DNA from: UBA1926 sp036732005
GTDB taxonomy: Bacteria > Planctomycetota > Phycisphaerae > Phycisphaerales > UBA1924
Length of the DNA: 64,000 nt
Assembly: GCA_036732005.1 (NCBI GenBank)
Contig: DAINDF010000010.1
Location: 62,001 to 126,000, forward strand
Direction of reading: 5' to 3'
Shown here: positions 63,896-64,000 of the stretch, piece after piece
Layout: the number at the start of each line of letters is the position of its first letter
Position numbering within the stretch: the stretch's first letter is position 1
The notes under the pieces: model-generated
Seen by the model: the letters and a program-made list of their open reading frames with translations, nothing else
The model's database searches: none
Told to the model about the DNA's origin: nothing
Made by a program: the position numbers and the translations under genes

Positions 63896-64000
63896 GTGAC
63901 CACCCCCCCCACCGACCGCAAGTACGCCGATTCCCACGAGTGGCACAAGCTCGAGGGAACCACCCTCACCATCGGCATCACCGTCTTCGCCGTTGAACAA
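63896..64000 (+). CDS. gcvH: Glycine cleavage system H protein, N-terminal part (cut by window edge)
   Basis: 35 codons from GTG 63896, AAAGGAAC upstream. RKYADSHEWHKLEGTTLTIG followed by ITVFAVEQ is the start of GcvH. The lipoyl-lysine lies beyond the edge. It shuttles the methylamine group in glycine cleavage. Divergent from the barrel protein, about 100 bases apart. Confidence 0.88.
   Translation, partial: MTTPPTDRKYADSHEWHKLEGTTLTIGITVFAVEQ

Overview
The window is about 70% GC and looks like a chromosomal segment of a planctomycete, most likely class Phycisphaerae (inference). Three secreted proteins end in a PEP-CTERM-like sorting tail (a short hydrophobic stretch then an Arg cluster). 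Two secreted proteins carry dockerin-like Asp-rich repeats of the kind common in this class. Many short genes start with GTG or TTG.

Layout: (1) 1-9.8 kb is an accessory island. It holds the start of a type I restriction-modification methylase (hsdM, cut by the window edge), a coupled DUF2924 / large serine recombinase / helix-turn-helix module, a sigma-like factor with its own promoter, a ParB-methylase fusion, a HARE-HTH / HhH-like / membrane protein trio, a small-terminase-like HTH protein, a zinc-ribbon protein and a minimal tyrosine recombinase. (2) 10.4-21.2 kb is a three-gene surface-protein operon: a small PEP-CTERM protein with a cohesin-like look, a 2213-residue protein with eight CARDB repeats and a C-terminal lipase-like domain, and an 1160-residue protein with two dockerin-like modules. 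(3) 21.8-24.2 kb is a defence locus: three TIR-like proteins (one divergent) and a caspase-like protease, matching the logic of type IV Thoeris. (4) 24.4-28.1 kb has a GH43 lipoprotein, NADP isocitrate dehydrogenase (icd), a duplicated 3' fragment of icd and an AT-richer orphan membrane protein. (5) 28.5-64 kb is mostly housekeeping: subtilase, DinB proteins, thiolase, MscS channel, CPBP protease, tryptophanase, MmgE/PrpD, LOG hydrolase, tRNA-dihydrouridine synthase, a Lol-type ABC exporter, GH3-family enzyme, nuoH, rplS, OsmC, glycerophosphodiesterase, pyrD, tRNA-Thr(UGU), argB-argC, DUF58, HtpX-type protease, plsC-cmk and the start of gcvH.

Two sequence-level observations cut across the map. 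First, the tetranucleotide ACGT is nearly absent from the native genes: Asp, Asn, Tyr and His codons that otherwise end in C switch to T before a Val codon, as methylation and deamination of ACGT would produce. Acquired pieces do not show this. Second, an alpha/beta hydrolase gene at 44.6-45.7 kb is interrupted by a 10-N gap followed by about 225 bp encoding part of a conjugation ATPase (TrbE). This is very probably a scaffold chimera and not biology.

The strongest candidate for an interesting system is the TIR-caspase locus, because of its three different TIR proteins around one caspase.
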